A stretch of 64,000 bases of DNA from Streptomyces sp. NBC_01571 (GTDB lineage Bacteria; Actinomycetota; Actinomycetes; Streptomycetales; Streptomycetaceae). The notes under the pieces were generated by a model. That model saw nothing but the letters and a program-made list of their open reading frames with translations, ran no database searches and had not been told where the DNA came from. The DNA lies in NCBI RefSeq assembly GCF_026339875.1, contig NZ_JAPEPZ010000001.1:5952001-6016000 (forward strand). The letters are read 5' to 3'. Position 1 is the first letter of the stretch. Each line of letters opens with the position of its first letter. Positions 35,875 through 48,008 of this stretch are shown one piece after another. The translations under genes and the position numbers were made by a program.

Positions 35875-37259
35875 TGACCTTGGCACCCGAGAACGGGGGC
35901 ACCGCCCGCGCGAGCGCATTCGAGCGCGGCGGAGAGACCAGCCCCGAGAAGCTGCTCGCACCCGTGCTGTCGGCCTTCTGGGACGAGGACCAGTCCTGGA
36001 CGCTGGACGTCTACCGGAGGCACGAGGGGTACGAGGGGCTGCGCAAGGCGCTGGCCATGTCGCCGGACGACCTGATCGCGTACGTCAAGGACTCCGGTCT
36101 GCGCGGCCGGGGCGGCGCGGGATTCCCCACCGGAATGAAATGGCAGTTCATTCCGCAGGGCGATGGCAAACCCCACTATCTAGTTGTCAACGCCGACGAG
36201 TCGGAGCCGGGGACCTGCAAGGACATCCCGCTCCTCTTCGCGAACCCGCACAGCCTCATCGAGGGCATTGTGATCGCGTGTTATGCCATCCGGTCTTCGC
36301 ACGCCTTCATCTATCTCCGCGGTGAAGTCGTCCCTGTGCTGCGGCGGTTGCACGAGGCCGTCCGTGAGGCCTACGACGCGGGCTACCTCGGCGAGAACAT
36401 CCTGGGCAGCGGACTCGACCTCCAGCTCACCGTGCACGCGGGCGCGGGCGCGTACATCTGCGGTGAGGAGACCGCACTGCTCGACTCGCTCGAAGGCCGC
36501 CGTGGTCAACCGCGGCTTCGTCCCCCTTTCCCAGCCGTCGCAGGGCTCTATGCGTGCCCAACTGTGGTGAACAACGTCGAGTCGATCGCGTCAGTTCCCG
36601 CAATCCTGCAAAAAGGCAAGGAATGGTTCAGGTCGATGGGGAGCGAGAAGTCCCCGGGCTTCACGCTCTACTCGCTCAGCGGCCACGTCACCAGCCCCGG
36701 CCAGTACGAGGCCCCGCTCGGCATCACGCTCCGTCAGCTCCTCGACATGAGCGGCGGCATGCGCGCCGGGCACCGGCTCAAGTTCTGGACACCGGGCGGC
36801 TCCTCGACACCGATGTTCACCGAAGAGCACCTCGACGTCCCCCTTGACTACGAAGGAGTGGGCGCCGCCGGTTCCATGCTCGGCACCAAGGCGCTCCAGT
36901 GCTTCGACGAGACGACCTGTGTCGTCCGCGCGGTCACCCGGTGGACCGAGTTCTACGCGCACGAGTCCTGCGGCAAGTGCACCCCGTGCCGCGAAGGGAC
37001 CTACTGGCTCGTGCAGTTGCTGCGCGACATCGAGGCCGGCAAGGGCGTCATGTCCGACCTCGACAAGCTGGGCGACATCGCCGACAACATCAACGGCAAG
37101 TCGTTCTGCGCCCTCGGCGACGGTGCCGCCTCGCCGATCTTCTCCTCGCTCAAGTACTTCCGCGAGGAGTACGAGCAGCACATCACGGGCCGCGGCTGCC
37201 CCTTCGACCCGGCCAGGTCGACGGCCTGGGCGGACAAGCACACGGAGGTGAACGCATGA
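35874..37259 (+). CDS. nuoF: NADH-quinone oxidoreductase subunit F (FMN, NADH site)
   Basis: 461 residues. NADH-binding [13 protein letters not shown] and FMN-binding [13 protein letters not shown] are intact. [12 protein letters not shown] (three Cys) with a later Cys in FCALGDGA ligates the [4Fe-4S] cluster N3. It takes a hydride from NADH to FMN. The start shares one base with the nuoE stop (TGATG) and the stop overlaps nuoG by 4 bases. Confidence 0.98.
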   Translation: MTLAPENGGTARASAFERGGETSPEKLLAPVLSAFWDEDQSWTLDVYRRHEGYEGLRKALAMSPDDLIAYVKDSGLRGRGGAGFPTGMKWQFIPQGDGKPHYLVVNADESEPGTCKDIPLLFANPHSLIEGIVIACYAIRSSHAFIYLRGEVVPVLRRLHEAVREAYDAGYLGENILGSGLDLQLTVHAGAGAYICGEETALLDSLEGRRGQPRLRPPFPAVAGLYACPTVVNNVESIASVPAILQKGKEWFRSMGSEKSPGFTLYSLSGHVTSPGQYEAPLGITLRQLLDMSGGMRAGHRLKFWTPGGSSTPMFTEEHLDVPLDYEGVGAAGSMLGTKALQCFDETTCVVRAVTRWTEFYAHESCGKCTPCREGTYWLVQLLRDIEAGKGVMSDLDKLGDIADNINGKSFCALGDGAASPIFSSLKYFREEYEQHITGRGCPFDPARSTAWADKHTEVNA

Positions 37260-39760
37260 CGGTGACCACCAGCGCTCCCTCGGGAGGGGGAGAGGCGGCG
37301 GTTCCGCCGGAGGAACTCGTCTCGCTGACGATCGACGGCGCCGAGATCAGCGTGCCCAAGGGCACCCTGGTCATCCGCGCCGCGGAACAGCTCGGCATCG
37401 AGATCCCCCGCTTCTGCGACCACCCGCTGCTCGACCCGGCCGGTGCCTGCCGCCAGTGCATCGTCGAGGTCGAGGGACAGCGCAAGCCCATGGCGTCCTG
37501 CACGATCACGTGTACGGACGGGATGGTGGTGAAGACACAGCTCACCTCGCCCGTCGCCGAGAAGGCCCAGTACGGCGTGATGGAGCTGCTGCTCATCAAC
37601 CACCCGCTGGACTGCCCGGTCTGCGACAAGGGCGGCGAGTGCCCGCTGCAGAACCAGGCGATGTCGCACGGCAGCGCCGAATCCCGCTTCGAGGGAAAGA
37701 AGCGGACGTACGAGAAGCCGGTCCCGATCTCCACGCAGGTGCTGCTCGACCGCGAGCGGTGCGTGCTGTGCGCCCGCTGCACCCGGTTCAGCAACCAGAT
37801 CGCGGGCGACCCGATGATCGAGCTGATCGAGCGCGGGGCGCTCCAGCAGGTCGGCACCGGTGAGGGTGATCCCTTCGAGTCGTACTTCTCCGGGAACACG
37901 ATCCAGATCTGCCCGGTCGGAGCGCTGACCTCGGCGGCGTACCGCTTCCGTTCCCGCCCCTTCGACCTCGTCTCCTCGCACTCGGTGTGCGAGCACTGCG
38001 CGGGCGGCTGCGCGACCCGCACGGACCACCGGCGCGGCAAGGTGATGCGACGCCTCGCCTCCCCCGACCCCGAGGTCAACGAGGAGTGGCTGTGCGACAA
38101 GGGGCGCTTCGGCTTCCGGTACGCGCAGCAGCGTGACCGGCTGGAGACGCCTCTGGTCCGCGGCGACTCCGGCGAACTGGAACCCGCCTCCTGGCCGGAA
38201 GCCCTGGAGGCCGCGGCCCGCGGACTGCTGGCGGCCCGGGGCAGGACCGGTGTCCTGACCGGCGGCCGGCTCACCGTCGAGGACGCCTACGCCTACAGCA
38301 AGTTCGCGCGCGTGGCCCTCGACACCAACGACATCGACTTCCGCGCGCGCGTGCACAGCGCCGAGGAGGCCGACTTCCTGGCGGCCCGTGTGGCAGGCCG
38401 CGGACGGGACCTCGACGGTACGGGCGTCACGTACACCTCCCTGGAGAAGGCGCCCGCGGTTCTGCTCGTCGGCTTCGAGTCCGAGGAGGAGGCGCCCGGA
38501 GTCTTCCTGCGGTTGCGCAAGGCCTGGCGCGGACACGGGCAGAAGTCCTTCTCCCTCGCCACGCACGCGACGCGCGGCCTGGCCAAGGCGGGAGGCACGC
38601 TGCTGCCCGCCGCGCCCGGTACCGAGACCGAGTGGCTGAACGCCCTCGCGAGCGGGGTCGGTCTGGAGGGCGACGGAGCCGGAGCCGCCGAGGCACTGCG
38701 CGGTGAAGGCGCGGTGATCGTCGTCGGCGAGCGGCTCGCCGCCGTGGCGGGCGGGCTCACCTCCGCCGTACGGGCCGCGGCCGCGACCGGCGCCACGCTG
38801 GTGTGGATCCCGCGGCGGGCGGGGGAACGCGGCGCCATCGAGGCGGGCGCTCTGCCGTCGCTGCTGCCGGGCGGACGTCCGGCCACCGACCCGCGCGCGC
38901 GGGAGGAGGTCGCCGCGGCCTGGGGCGTCTCCCAGCTCCCGCACCGCTACGGTCGCGACACCGGCCAGATCGTCGAGGCCGCCGCAGCCGGCGAGCTGCA
39001 GGCCCTGGTGGTGGCGGGTGTGGAGGTCGACGACCTGCCCGACCCGGCACGCGCGCGTGAGGCACTTTCGGAGATCGGCTTCCTGGTGTCGCTCGAACTG
39101 CGTCCCGGTGCGGTCACCGAACACGCGGATGTCGTCCTCCCGGTGGCCGCGGTCGCCGAGAAGTCGGGCACCTTCCTCAACTGGGAAGGCAGGGCCCGCC
39201 TCTTCGAGGCCGCGCTCAAGCCCGACCAGATGACGCGCAACCCGGCACCCACCGACGCGCGGGTGCTGCAGATGCTGGCCGACGCCATGGACGTACACCT
39301 CGGTCTGCCGGACCTGCGCACCACGCGCGGCGAGCTCGACCGGCTCGGCGCCTGGGGCGGCCCGCGGGCCGCCGAACCCGTCGAGGTCGCGGCATCGCTG
39401 CCGCGTCCCGCCGCCGGGGAGGCCGTCCTCGCGGGCCATCGGCTGCTGCTCGACCAAGGGCGCCTCCAGGAGGGCGACGAGGCGCTCGCCGGCACGCGGC
39501 ACGCGGCACGCGCACGCGTGTCGCCCGCCACGGCCGCCGAGGCGGGTGTCAAGGAGGGCGACCTCCTCGCCGTCACCGGCAGCGCCGGGACCATCGCCCT
39601 CCCGCTGCAGATCACCGAGATGCCCGACCGCGTGGTCTGGCTTCCGCTGAACTCCGCAGGCGGGGGCGTCGCCTCCGACACGGGGGCGCTGCCCGGCGCA
39701 CTCGTCCGCATCGGTCCGGCGACGCTCGCCACCGAGGCCCCCAAGGAGGTGGAGGCATGA
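37256..39760 (+). CDS. nuoG: NADH-quinone oxidoreductase subunit G (Fe-S protein)
   Basis: 834 residues. The N-terminal domain holds the [2Fe-2S] N1b ligands ([18 protein letters not shown]), then [17 protein letters not shown] for N5, and [11 protein letters not shown] with a later Cys for N4. The extra N7 motif is also complete: C-x2-C-x3-C (CEHCAGGC) with the fourth Cys exactly 27 residues later (EEWLCDKG). The C-terminal half is a molybdopterin-oxidoreductase-like domain without a Mo ligand. N7 is not on the main chain in other bacteria. Overlaps nuoF and nuoH by 4 bases each. Confidence 0.97.
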   Translation: MTVTTSAPSGGGEAAVPPEELVSLTIDGAEISVPKGTLVIRAAEQLGIEIPRFCDHPLLDPAGACRQCIVEVEGQRKPMASCTITCTDGMVVKTQLTSPVAEKAQYGVMELLLINHPLDCPVCDKGGECPLQNQAMSHGSAESRFEGKKRTYEKPVPISTQVLLDRERCVLCARCTRFSNQIAGDPMIELIERGALQQVGTGEGDPFESYFSGNTIQICPVGALTSAAYRFRSRPFDLVSSHSVCEHCAGGCATRTDHRRGKVMRRLASPDPEVNEEWLCDKGRFGFRYAQQRDRLETPLVRGDSGELEPASWPEALEAAARGLLAARGRTGVLTGGRLTVEDAYAYSKFARVALDTNDIDFRARVHSAEEADFLAARVAGRGRDLDGTGVTYTSLEKAPAVLLVGFESEEEAPGVFLRLRKAWRGHGQKSFSLATHATRGLAKAGGTLLPAAPGTETEWLNALASGVGLEGDGAGAAEALRGEGAVIVVGERLAAVAGGLTSAVRAAAATGATLVWIPRRAGERGAIEAGALPSLLPGGRPATDPRAREEVAAAWGVSQLPHRYGRDTGQIVEAAAAGELQALVVAGVEVDDLPDPARAREALSEIGFLVSLELRPGAVTEHADVVLPVAAVAEKSGTFLNWEGRARLFEAALKPDQMTRNPAPTDARVLQMLADAMDVHLGLPDLRTTRGELDRLGAWGGPRAAEPVEVAASLPRPAAGEAVLAGHRLLLDQGRLQEGDEALAGTRHAARARVSPATAAEAGVKEGDLLAVTGSAGTIALPLQITEMPDRVVWLPLNSAGGGVASDTGALPGALVRIGPATLATEAPKEVEA

Positions 39761-41136
39761 CGCCGTACACTCCGTACCTCGCCACGGAAGACCTCTCCAT
39801 GTTCGGCCGCGACCCCTGGTGGCTGGTCGTCGTCAAGGCCGTCTTCTGCTTCGCCTTCCTGATGATCACCGTGCTCTTCTCCATCGTGTGGGAGCGCAAG
39901 GTCGTCGCCTGGATGCAGCTGCGCATCGGCCCCAACCGGCACGGCCCCTGGGGCATGCTCCAGTCGCTCGCCGACGGCATCAAACTGATGCTCAAGGAAG
40001 ACGTCATCGTCAAACGCGCGGACAAGGTGGTCTACGTCCTCGCACCGGTCGTCGCGGCCATCCCGGCCTTCATGGCGATCGCGGTGATCCCCTTCGGGCC
40101 CGCGGGCAACGAGATCTCGATCTTCGGGCACCGCACCACGATGCAGCTGACCGACCTGCCGATCGCGATGCTCTACATCCTCGCGGTCGCCTCGGTCGGC
40201 ATCTACGGGATCGTGCTCGCGGGCTGGTCCTCCGGGTCGACGTATCCGCTCCTCGGCGGACTGCGATCCTGCGCGCAGATGATCTCCTACGAGATCGCCA
40301 TGGGCGCCGCGTTCGCCTCGGTGTTCCTCTACTCCGGGTCGATGTCGACCTCGACGATCGTCGAGCAGCAGCACGACCGCTGGTACGTCCTGCTGCTGCC
40401 GGTCTCCTTCGTGATCTACATCATCACGATGGTCGGTGAGACCAACCGTGCCCCCTTCGACATGCCGGAGTCCGAGGGCGACCTCGTCGGCGGCTTCAAC
40501 ACCGAGTACTCGTCCATCAAGTTCGCGCTGTTCATGCTCGCCGAGTACGTGAACATGGTGACGGTCTCGGCCGTGTCGACGACGCTCTTCCTGGGCGGCT
40601 GGCGGGCCCCGTGGCCGATCAGCACCTTCTGGGAGGGCGCCAACCACGGCTGGTGGCCGATGCTCTGGTTCGTCGTGAAGGTGCAGCTGCTGCTGTTCTT
40701 CTTCATCTGGCTGCGCGGCACGCTCCCGCGCGTCCGCTACGACCAGCTGATGAAGCTCGGCTGGAAGGTCCTCATCCCGGTCTCCGTGGTGTGGCTGATG
40801 CTCGTCGCGACCGTACGGACCCTGCGCAACCAGAACTACGACTTCGCCGACATCGCCCTGTACGTCGGCGGTGGTGTCCTCGTGCTGCTGCTGATCTCGT
40901 TCGCCGTGGACATCTTCCGCGAGAAGCCGGAGGCCCAGGAGGCGCCCGCCGAGGCCGCCTTCGACCCGATGGCCGGCGGATTCCCGGTGCCGCCGCTGCC
41001 GGGACAGGAGCTGCCGCCGGTGCCGCGGCGCCGCCCGCGCCGCGAGCGGGAGTTGATTGTCAGTGGTGGGTCCGATACTGCGAGTGACGGATCGAACGGC
41101 GGATCTCGTGACGGAAAGGAGGGGTCGGATGTCTGA
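39757..41136 (+). CDS. nuoH: NADH-quinone oxidoreductase subunit H
   Basis: 459 residues, eight to nine membrane helices. [21 protein letters not shown] and [26 protein letters not shown] are the quinone-cavity loops of the ND1 subunit, with conserved Arg and Glu. About 90 residues at the C-terminus after [13 protein letters not shown] form a Pro/Arg-rich cytoplasmic tail absent in E. coli. The stop overlaps nuoI by 8 bases. Confidence 0.98.
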   Translation: MTPYTPYLATEDLSMFGRDPWWLVVVKAVFCFAFLMITVLFSIVWERKVVAWMQLRIGPNRHGPWGMLQSLADGIKLMLKEDVIVKRADKVVYVLAPVVAAIPAFMAIAVIPFGPAGNEISIFGHRTTMQLTDLPIAMLYILAVASVGIYGIVLAGWSSGSTYPLLGGLRSCAQMISYEIAMGAAFASVFLYSGSMSTSTIVEQQHDRWYVLLLPVSFVIYIITMVGETNRAPFDMPESEGDLVGGFNTEYSSIKFALFMLAEYVNMVTVSAVSTTLFLGGWRAPWPISTFWEGANHGWWPMLWFVVKVQLLLFFFIWLRGTLPRVRYDQLMKLGWKVLIPVSVVWLMLVATVRTLRNQNYDFADIALYVGGGVLVLLLISFAVDIFREKPEAQEAPAEAAFDPMAGGFPVPPLPGQELPPVPRRRPRRERELIVSGGSDTASDGSNGGSRDGKEGSDV

Positions 41137-41731
41137 GGAGCCGAAGGAGACCAAACCCGGTTTCCAGAACCCCGTCGCCGGCTTCGGTGTGACCTTCAAG
41201 GCCATGTTCAAGAAGCGGCTGACGGAGCAGTACCCGGAGCAGCACAAGACCACGGCCCCGCGGTTCCACGGCCGGCACCAGCTCAACCGCCATCCGGACG
41301 GCCTGGAGAAGTGTGTCGGCTGTGAGCTGTGCGCGTGGGCCTGTCCCGCGGACGCCATCTACGTGGAGGGCGCGGACAACACCGAGGAGGAGCGCTACTC
41401 GCCCGGCGAGCGCTACGGCCGCGTCTACCAGATCAACTACGCGCGGTGCATCCTGTGCGGTCTGTGCATCGAGGCGTGCCCCACGCGCGCGCTGACGATG
41501 ACGAACGAGTTCGAGCTCGCGGACAGCAGCCGTGCCAACCTCATCTACACCAAGGAGCAGCTGCTCGCCGGTCTCGAGGAGGGCATGGTCGAGTCACCGC
41601 ACTCGATCTTCCCCGGGACGGACGAGCAGGACTACTACCAGGGTCTGGTCACGGAGGCGGCGCCCGGCACCGTGCGTCAAGTGGCCGTCTCCAAGGGCGA
41701 GAAGCCTCATGAAGAGGGGGTGGAGGCATGA
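41129..41731 (+). CDS. nuoI: NADH-quinone oxidoreductase subunit I
   Basis: 200 residues. Two [4Fe-4S] motifs, [12 protein letters not shown] and [12 protein letters not shown], form clusters N6a and N6b. The N-terminal part folds on the membrane arm. AGGAGGGG upstream of ATG 41129 lies inside nuoH. Overlap with nuoJ is 4 bases. Confidence 0.98.
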   Translation: MSEEPKETKPGFQNPVAGFGVTFKAMFKKRLTEQYPEQHKTTAPRFHGRHQLNRHPDGLEKCVGCELCAWACPADAIYVEGADNTEEERYSPGERYGRVYQINYARCILCGLCIEACPTRALTMTNEFELADSSRANLIYTKEQLLAGLEEGMVESPHSIFPGTDEQDYYQGLVTEAAPGTVRQVAVSKGEKPHEEGVEA

Positions 41732-42546
41732 GCGCGCAGCTCGCCGCCTACTCCACCTCCACCGGAGAGGCCTTCCAGTTCTGGGTGCTCGGCACCGTCG
41801 CCGTGATCGGCGCCCTGTGCACCGTCTTCATGAAGAAGTCCGTGCACAGCGCGCTCTGTCTCGCCGGGACCATGATCGTCCTGGCGGTGTTCTACCTCGC
41901 CAACGGCGCGTACTTCCTGGGCATCGTGCAGATCGTCGTCTACACCGGCGCGATCATGATGCTGTTCCTGTTCGTGGTCATGCTCGTCGGTGTGACCGCG
42001 GCGGACTCCCTCAAGGAGACCATCAAGGGGCAGCGCTGGCTGGCCCTGGTCTGCGGTCTCGGCTTCGGCGTCCTGCTGATCGCGGGCATCGGCCACGCGT
42101 CCCTGACGGAGTTCAACGGCCTGGGCAAGGCCAACGCCAACGGGAACGTGGAGGGTCTCGCGGCCCTCATCTTCACGAAGTACGTGTTCGCCTTCGAGAT
42201 CACCGGCGCGCTGCTCATCACGGCCGCCGTCGGCGCCATGGTGCTCACGCACCGGGAGCGCACCGAGCGCCCCAAGACCCAGCGCGAGCTGTCCGAGCAG
42301 CGGGTGCGGGAGGGCAAGCACCTGCCGCCGCTGCCGGCCCCGGGTGTCTACGCCCGGCACAACGCGGTGGACATCGCGGGTCTCCTCCCGGACGGCACCC
42401 CCTCGGAGCTGACCGTCAACAAGACGCTGCGGGAGCGCGGCCAGGTCCGTGACGTGTCCACCGAGGCACTGAGCGACCTGAAGGCACTGGAGCAGCGCGC
42501 CGAAGAACGCCTGGAGCGCACGAAGACGGAGGAGGCGTCCCAGTGA
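41728..42546 (+). CDS. nuoJ: NADH-quinone oxidoreductase subunit J
   Basis: 272 residues. Five hydrophobic helices occupy the first 175 residues, with the ND6 signature [22 protein letters not shown] (the pi-bulge helix 3). The last 95 residues are a charged, soluble extension ([21 protein letters not shown]...), much longer than E. coli NuoJ (184). It overlaps nuoI and nuoK by 4 bases each. Confidence 0.97.
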   Translation: MSAQLAAYSTSTGEAFQFWVLGTVAVIGALCTVFMKKSVHSALCLAGTMIVLAVFYLANGAYFLGIVQIVVYTGAIMMLFLFVVMLVGVTAADSLKETIKGQRWLALVCGLGFGVLLIAGIGHASLTEFNGLGKANANGNVEGLAALIFTKYVFAFEITGALLITAAVGAMVLTHRERTERPKTQRELSEQRVREGKHLPPLPAPGVYARHNAVDIAGLLPDGTPSELTVNKTLRERGQVRDVSTEALSDLKALEQRAEERLERTKTEEASQ

Positions 42547-42842
42547 ATCCGGTCAACTACCTCTATCTCGCCGCCCTGTTGTTCACGATCGGCGCCACCG
42601 GCGTGCTGATCAGGCGCAACGCGATCGTGGTCTTCATGTGTGTCGAGCTCATGCTCAACGCCTGCAACCTCGCGTTCGTCGTCTTCTCCCGCATGCACGG
42701 CAATCTCGACGGCCAGATCATCGCCTTCTTCACGATGGTCGTCGCCGCCGCGGAGGTCGTGGTCGGGCTCGCGATCATCGTGTCGCTGTTCCGTTCCCGC
42801 CACTCGGCCTCGGTCGACGACGCCAGCCTGATGAAGCTGTAA
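42543..42842 (+). CDS. nuoK: NADH-quinone oxidoreductase subunit K
   Basis: 99 residues, three helices. The two membrane glutamates of ND4L are seen in [12 protein letters not shown] and [11 protein letters not shown]. It forms part of the proton path beside NuoJ. The GTG start overlaps nuoJ (GTGA). Confidence 0.98.
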   Translation: MNPVNYLYLAALLFTIGATGVLIRRNAIVVFMCVELMLNACNLAFVVFSRMHGNLDGQIIAFFTMVVAAAEVVVGLAIIVSLFRSRHSASVDDASLMKL

Positions 42843-42856
42843 GGGGTCGCTGAATC

Positions 42857-44770
42857 GTGGAAGATCTGATTGCGCTGCTGGTAGCGGCGCCTCTGCTCGG
42901 AGCGGCCGTACTGCTGTGCGGCGGCAGGCGGCTCGATGCCGTCGGCCACTGGATCGGCACGGCGCTCGCGGCAGCCTCGTTCGTGATCGGCGCGGTCCTC
43001 TTCGCCGACATGCTGGGCAAGAGCGCCGCCGACCGGCCCCTCGGCCAGCACCTGTTCAGCTGGATCCCCGTCGCGGGCTTCCGGGCGGACGTCTCCTTCC
43101 AGCTCGACCAGCTGTCGATGACGTTCGTTCTGCTGATCACGGGCGTCGGCTCGCTGATCCACCTGTACTCCATCGGATACATGGAGCACGACGAGCGGCG
43201 CCGCCGCTTCTTCGGCTATCTGAACCTGTTCCTCGCGGCGATGCTGCTGCTCGTCCTCGCGGACAACTACCTGCTGCTGTACGTCGGCTGGGAGGGCGTG
43301 GGCCTCGCCTCGTACCTGCTGATCGGCTTCTGGCAGCACAAGCCCAGCGCCGCCACCGCCGCGAAGAAGGCCTTCATGGTCAACCGCGTCGGCGACATGG
43401 GCCTGTCGATCGCCATCATGCTGATGTTCACCACCTTCGGTACCTTCGCCTTCGGACCGGTGCTCGGCACCGAGGGGCACCCGGGGCTGGTCGGCGGCGC
43501 CACCGAGGGCAAGCTCACCGCCGTCGCGCTGATGCTGTTGCTCGCCGCCTGCGGCAAGTCCGCCCAGGTGCCGCTGCAGTCCTGGCTCGGGGACGCGATG
43601 GAGGGCCCGACCCCGGTCTCGGCCCTCATCCACGCCGCGACGATGGTGACCGCCGGTGTCTACCTGATCGTCCGCTCGGGCGCGGTCTTCAACGCCGCGC
43701 CCGACGCGCAGTTGGTCGTCACCGTGGTCGGTGCCGTCACCCTGCTGTTCGGTGCGATCGTCGGTTGCGCGAAGGACGACATCAAGAAGGCGCTCGCCGG
43801 CTCGACGATGTCGCAGATCGGCTACATGGTGCTGGCCGCGGGCCTCGGCCCCATCGGCTATGTCTTCGCGATCATGCACCTGGTGACGCACGGCTTCTTC
43901 AAGGCGGGGCTGTTCCTCGGCGCCGGTTCGGTGATGCACGGCATGAACGACGAGGTCGACATGCGGAGGTACGGCGGCCTCAGGAAGTACATGCCGGTCA
44001 CTTTCGTCACCTTCGGCCTCGGTTACCTCGCCATCATCGGCTTCCCGGGCCTGTCGGGCTTCTTCTCCAAGGACAAGATCATCGAGGCGGCCTTCGCCAA
44101 GGGCGGTACCGAGGGCTGGATCCTCGGCGGCGCAGCCCTTCTCGGCGCGGCCATCACCGCGTACTACATGACGCGCGTGATGATCATGACCTTCTTCGGA
44201 GAGAAGCGCTGGCAGCCGGACGCGGAGGGCCACGAGCCGCACCCGCACGAGTCGCCCAGGTCCATGACGATCCCCATGATCGTGCTGGCCTTCGGCTCGG
44301 TCTTCGCGGGTGGCTTCTTCAGCTTCGGCGACCGCTTCCTGCACTGGCTGGAGCCGATCACCGGGCACTCGGAGGGTGACTCGCCCGTCAGCGCCCTCAC
44401 GGTCACGCTGGCCACGATGGTCCTCCTGGTCGTCGGTGCCGGAATCGCCTACCTCCAGTACGGGCGCAGCCCCGTCCCGGCCGTCGCCCCGCGCGGTTCC
44501 CTGCTCACCCGGGCCGCCCGGCGCGACCTGCTCCAGGACGACTTCAACCACGTCGTGCTGGTGCGCGGCGGGGAGCACCTCACGCGCTCCCTGGTGTACG
44601 TCGACCACACCCTGGTCGACGGGGTCGTGAACGGGACGGCGGCCTCGATGGGCGGCCTCTCCGGGCGGCTGCGCAAGCTGCAGAACGGCTATGCCCGCAG
44701 TTACGCGGTCTCGATGTTCGGCGGTGCGGCGGTCCTCATCGCCGCGACCCTGCTGATGAGGGCGGTCTGA
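42857..44770 (+). CDS. nuoL: NADH-quinone oxidoreductase subunit L (antiporter-like)
   Basis: 637 residues, about sixteen helices. [18 protein letters not shown] carries the TM5 Glu, [34 protein letters not shown] the TM7-8 Lys/His path, and [21 protein letters not shown] the central motif. The lateral amphipathic helix lies near the C-terminus. It is the most distal proton pump unit. GTG start with AAGGGG upstream; 14 bases after nuoK. Confidence 0.98.
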   Translation: MEDLIALLVAAPLLGAAVLLCGGRRLDAVGHWIGTALAAASFVIGAVLFADMLGKSAADRPLGQHLFSWIPVAGFRADVSFQLDQLSMTFVLLITGVGSLIHLYSIGYMEHDERRRRFFGYLNLFLAAMLLLVLADNYLLLYVGWEGVGLASYLLIGFWQHKPSAATAAKKAFMVNRVGDMGLSIAIMLMFTTFGTFAFGPVLGTEGHPGLVGGATEGKLTAVALMLLLAACGKSAQVPLQSWLGDAMEGPTPVSALIHAATMVTAGVYLIVRSGAVFNAAPDAQLVVTVVGAVTLLFGAIVGCAKDDIKKALAGSTMSQIGYMVLAAGLGPIGYVFAIMHLVTHGFFKAGLFLGAGSVMHGMNDEVDMRRYGGLRKYMPVTFVTFGLGYLAIIGFPGLSGFFSKDKIIEAAFAKGGTEGWILGGAALLGAAITAYYMTRVMIMTFFGEKRWQPDAEGHEPHPHESPRSMTIPMIVLAFGSVFAGGFFSFGDRFLHWLEPITGHSEGDSPVSALTVTLATMVLLVVGAGIAYLQYGRSPVPAVAPRGSLLTRAARRDLLQDDFNHVVLVRGGEHLTRSLVYVDHTLVDGVVNGTAASMGGLSGRLRKLQNGYARSYAVSMFGGAAVLIAATLLMRAV

Positions 44771-44775
44771 TACCG

Positions 44776-46347
44776 ATGTCCTTTCCTCTGCTGACAGCGA
44801 CGGCGGCGCTCCCGGCCCTCGGAGCGGTCGCCACGGCCGCCGTGCCGGCCGCGCGACGTGTCGCGGCCAAGTGGCTGGCGCTGCTCGTCTCGCTCGCCAC
44901 ACTCGTCCTGGCCGCGGTCGTGCTCGTACGATTCGACCCCGGCGGCAACCGCTACCAGCTCACCGAATCCCATTCCTGGATCAAGGACTTCGGGGTGCGG
45001 TACGAGCTGGGTGTGGACGGCATCGGGGTGGCGCTGGTGGCGCTGACCGCGCTGCTGATCCCGTTCGTGATCCTCGCGGGCTGGCACGACGCCGACCCGC
45101 AGGAGACCGGGAACACGCGCTGGCGGCCGACACAGGGCTTCTTCGCCCTGATCCTGGCCGTCGAGGCGATGGTGATCATCTCCTTCGAGGCCACCGACGT
45201 CTTCCTCTTCTACATCTTCTTCGAAGCCATGCTGATCCCGATGTACTTCCTCATCGGCGGCTTCGGGGACAAGGCCCACGAGCACGGCGACGAGGTCGCG
45301 GCGACCCAGCGCTCGTACGCCGCGGTGAAGTTCCTCCTCTACAACCTGGTCGGCGGTCTGATCATGCTGGCCGCGGTCATCGGCCTCTACGTGGTCGCCG
45401 GGAACTTCTCGCTCCAGGAGATCGTGCAGGCCCGCGCCAACGGCTCGCTGCACATGGCGACCAGCACGGAGCGGTGGCTGTTCCTGGGCTTCTTCTTCGC
45501 GTTCGCGGTGAAGGCGCCGCTGTGGCCGCTGCACACCTGGCTGCCGAACGCCATGGGGGAGGCCACGGCCCCGGTCGCGGTCCTGATCACGGCGGTGGTC
45601 GACAAGGTCGGCACCTTCGCGATGCTCCGCTTCTGCCTCCAGCTCTTCCCCGAGGCCAGCAAGTGGGCGACGCCGGCCATCCTCGTCCTCGCCCTGATCA
45701 GCATCGTCTACGGGGCTCTGGTCGCGGTGGGCCAGCGGGACATCAAGCGGCTGGTGGCGTACGCGTCGATCTCGCACTTCGGCTTCATCATCCTGGGCAT
45801 CTTCGCGATGACCAGCCAGGGTCAGTCGGGCGCGACGCTCTACATGGTCAACCACGGGATCTCGACGGCCGCCCTGATGCTGGTGGCGGGCTTCCTGATC
45901 TCGCGGCGCGGCTCGCGTCTGATCGCCGACTACGGAGGGGTGCAGAAGGTCGCGCCGGTGCTCGCCGGCACCTTCCTGATCGGAAGCCTCGCGACGCTCT
46001 CCCTCCCGGGGCTCGCGCCCTTCGTGAGTGAATTCCTCGTCCTGGTCGGCACGTTCACGCGCTATCCGGCCGTCGGCATCGTCGCCACCTTCGGCATCGT
46101 GCTCGCCGCGCTCTACACGCTCGTCCTCTACCAGCGGACGATGACGGGCCCGGTGAAGGCCGAGGTCTCCGAGATGCCCGACCTCAGGGTGCGTGAGCTC
46201 CTGGTGGTCGCTCCGCTGATCGCTCTGCTGATCTTCCTGGGCGTCTACCCGAAGCCCGTCACCGACATCGTCAACCCCGCGGTCCAGCAGACCATGTCGG
46301 ACGTACACAAAAAGGACCCCCAGCCCGAGGTGGAGGCGGCCAAGTGA
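44776..46347 (+). CDS. nuoM: NADH-quinone oxidoreductase subunit M (antiporter-like)
   Basis: 523 residues, about fourteen helices. Key segments are FFEAMLIPMYFLIG (TM5 Glu), FAVKAPLWPLHTWLPNAMGEATAPVAVLITAVVDKVG (TM7-8 Lys) and QRDIKRLVAYASISHFGFI (central). It starts 5 bases after the nuoL stop and overlaps nuoN by 4 bases. Confidence 0.98.
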   Translation: MSFPLLTATAALPALGAVATAAVPAARRVAAKWLALLVSLATLVLAAVVLVRFDPGGNRYQLTESHSWIKDFGVRYELGVDGIGVALVALTALLIPFVILAGWHDADPQETGNTRWRPTQGFFALILAVEAMVIISFEATDVFLFYIFFEAMLIPMYFLIGGFGDKAHEHGDEVAATQRSYAAVKFLLYNLVGGLIMLAAVIGLYVVAGNFSLQEIVQARANGSLHMATSTERWLFLGFFFAFAVKAPLWPLHTWLPNAMGEATAPVAVLITAVVDKVGTFAMLRFCLQLFPEASKWATPAILVLALISIVYGALVAVGQRDIKRLVAYASISHFGFIILGIFAMTSQGQSGATLYMVNHGISTAALMLVAGFLISRRGSRLIADYGGVQKVAPVLAGTFLIGSLATLSLPGLAPFVSEFLVLVGTFTRYPAVGIVATFGIVLAALYTLVLYQRTMTGPVKAEVSEMPDLRVRELLVVAPLIALLIFLGVYPKPVTDIVNPAVQQTMSDVHKKDPQPEVEAAK

Positions 46348-47993
46348 GCGCAGTAGCCGTCCACAGCCTGTGGACAACCGCGGCGGAGCCGATCGCGAAG
46401 ATCGACGCGCCGAAGATCGAATACGGGCAATTGTCGCCGACCCTGATCGTCATCGGGGCGGCGCTCGTCGGGGTGCTGATCGAGGCCTTCGTCCCCCGCA
46501 AGTCCCGCTACTACGCCCAGGTGTTCGTGTCCGTCGTCGCGCTCGCCGCCGCCTTCGCCGCGGTGGTCGCGCTGGCGGCGGGCGGCTACGGCACGACGAA
46601 GGCGCACATCGCGGCGATGGGCGCGATCGCCGTCGACGGGCCCGCCCTGTTCCTGCAGGGCACGATCCTGCTGGCGGGCATCCTCGGCGTCTTCACCTTC
46701 GCCGAGCGCCGGCTCGACCCGGAGGCGCACGGCAACCGCGTCGACTCGTTCGCCGCGCAGGCCGCCTCCGTACCCGGAAGCGACAGTGAAAAGGCGGCGG
46801 TCAAGGCCGGGTTCACCACCACCGAGGTGTTCCCGCTGCTGCTCTTCGCGATCGGCGGCATGCTGGTCTTCCCGTCGGCCAACGACCTGCTGACGCTGTT
46901 CATCGCGCTGGAGGTCTTCTCGCTGCCCCTGTACCTGCTGTGCGCCGTGGCCCGCCGCAAGCGGCTCATGTCGCAGGAGGCCGCGGTCAAGTACTTCCTG
47001 CTCGGCGCCTTCGCCTCCGCGTTCACCCTGTTCGGCATCGCCCTGCTCTACGGCTACGCGGGCTCGGTGTCGTACGCCGAGATCGCGCGGGTCGTCGACG
47101 GCACGGTGACCAACGTCGACCCGGCACTCGCCGGCACCATGGGCAACGACGTGCTGCTGCTGATCGGCGCCGCGATGGTCGTCATGGGCCTGCTCTTCAA
47201 GGTCGGCGCGGTGCCCTTCCACATGTGGACGCCGGACGTCTACCAGGGTGCGCCGACACCGGTCACCGGCTTCATGGCGGCGGCGACGAAGGTGGCCGCC
47301 TTCGGGGCGCTGCTGCGTCTCCTGTACGTCGTCCTGCCGGGTCTGCGCTGGGACTGGCGGCCGGTCATGTGGGCCGTCGCGATCGTCACCATGCTGGGCG
47401 GCGCCATCGTCGCGATCACCCAGACCGACATCAAGCGCCTGCTGGCGTACTCGTCGATCGCGCACGCGGGCTTCATCCTCGCGGGCGTCATCGCGGCCTC
47501 GCCGGACGGTGTCTCGTCGGTCCTCTTCTATCTGGCCGCCTACTCGTTCGTGACGATCGGCGCCTTCGCGGTCGTGACCCTGGTCCGCGACGCGGGCGGC
47601 GAGGCGACACACCTGTCCAAGTGGGCGGGCCTCGGGCGCCGCTCCCCGCTGGTGGCGGCCGTCTTCGCGGTCTTCCTGCTGGCCTTCGCGGGCATCCCGC
47701 TCACCTCGGGCTTCGCCGGAAAGTTCGCCGTGTTCAAGGCGGCGGCGGAGGGCGGCGCGGGCGCGCTGGTCGTGGTCGGTGTGATCTCGTCGGCGATCGC
47801 GGCGTTCTTCTACATCCGGGTGATCGTGCTGATGTTCTTCAGCGAGCCGAAGCCGGAGGGGCCCACGGTCGCGGTGCCCTCGCCACTGACCATGACGGCG
47901 ATCGCGTTCGGCGTCGCGGTCACGCTGGTGCTGGGAGTCGCGCCGCAGTACTTCCTCGACCTGGCGAGCCAGGCGGGCATCTTCGTCCGCTGA
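46344..47993 (+). CDS. nuoN: NADH-quinone oxidoreductase subunit N (antiporter-like)
   Basis: 549 residues, about fourteen helices. The central motif is QTDIKRLLAYSSIAHAGFI, with the TM7 path FKVGAVPFHMWTPDVYQGAPTPVTGFMAAATKVA and the TM5 FIALEVFSLPLYLLCAVAR. Last gene of the operon, closed by a strong terminator 15 bases beyond the stop. The GTG start overlaps nuoM (GTGA). Confidence 0.98.
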   Translation: MSAVAVHSLWTTAAEPIAKIDAPKIEYGQLSPTLIVIGAALVGVLIEAFVPRKSRYYAQVFVSVVALAAAFAAVVALAAGGYGTTKAHIAAMGAIAVDGPALFLQGTILLAGILGVFTFAERRLDPEAHGNRVDSFAAQAASVPGSDSEKAAVKAGFTTTEVFPLLLFAIGGMLVFPSANDLLTLFIALEVFSLPLYLLCAVARRKRLMSQEAAVKYFLLGAFASAFTLFGIALLYGYAGSVSYAEIARVVDGTVTNVDPALAGTMGNDVLLLIGAAMVVMGLLFKVGAVPFHMWTPDVYQGAPTPVTGFMAAATKVAAFGALLRLLYVVLPGLRWDWRPVMWAVAIVTMLGGAIVAITQTDIKRLLAYSSIAHAGFILAGVIAASPDGVSSVLFYLAAYSFVTIGAFAVVTLVRDAGGEATHLSKWAGLGRRSPLVAAVFAVFLLAFAGIPLTSGFAGKFAVFKAAAEGGAGALVVVGVISSAIAAFFYIRVIVLMFFSEPKPEGPTVAVPSPLTMTAIAFGVAVTLVLGVAPQYFLDLASQAGIFVR

Positions 47994-48008
47994 ACGGGAC
48001 CGCCCATG

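Noticed and set aside
37001..39502. An 833-codon minus-strand frame inside nuoG
   Set aside because: Shadow of nuoG; no ribosome site, no motif.
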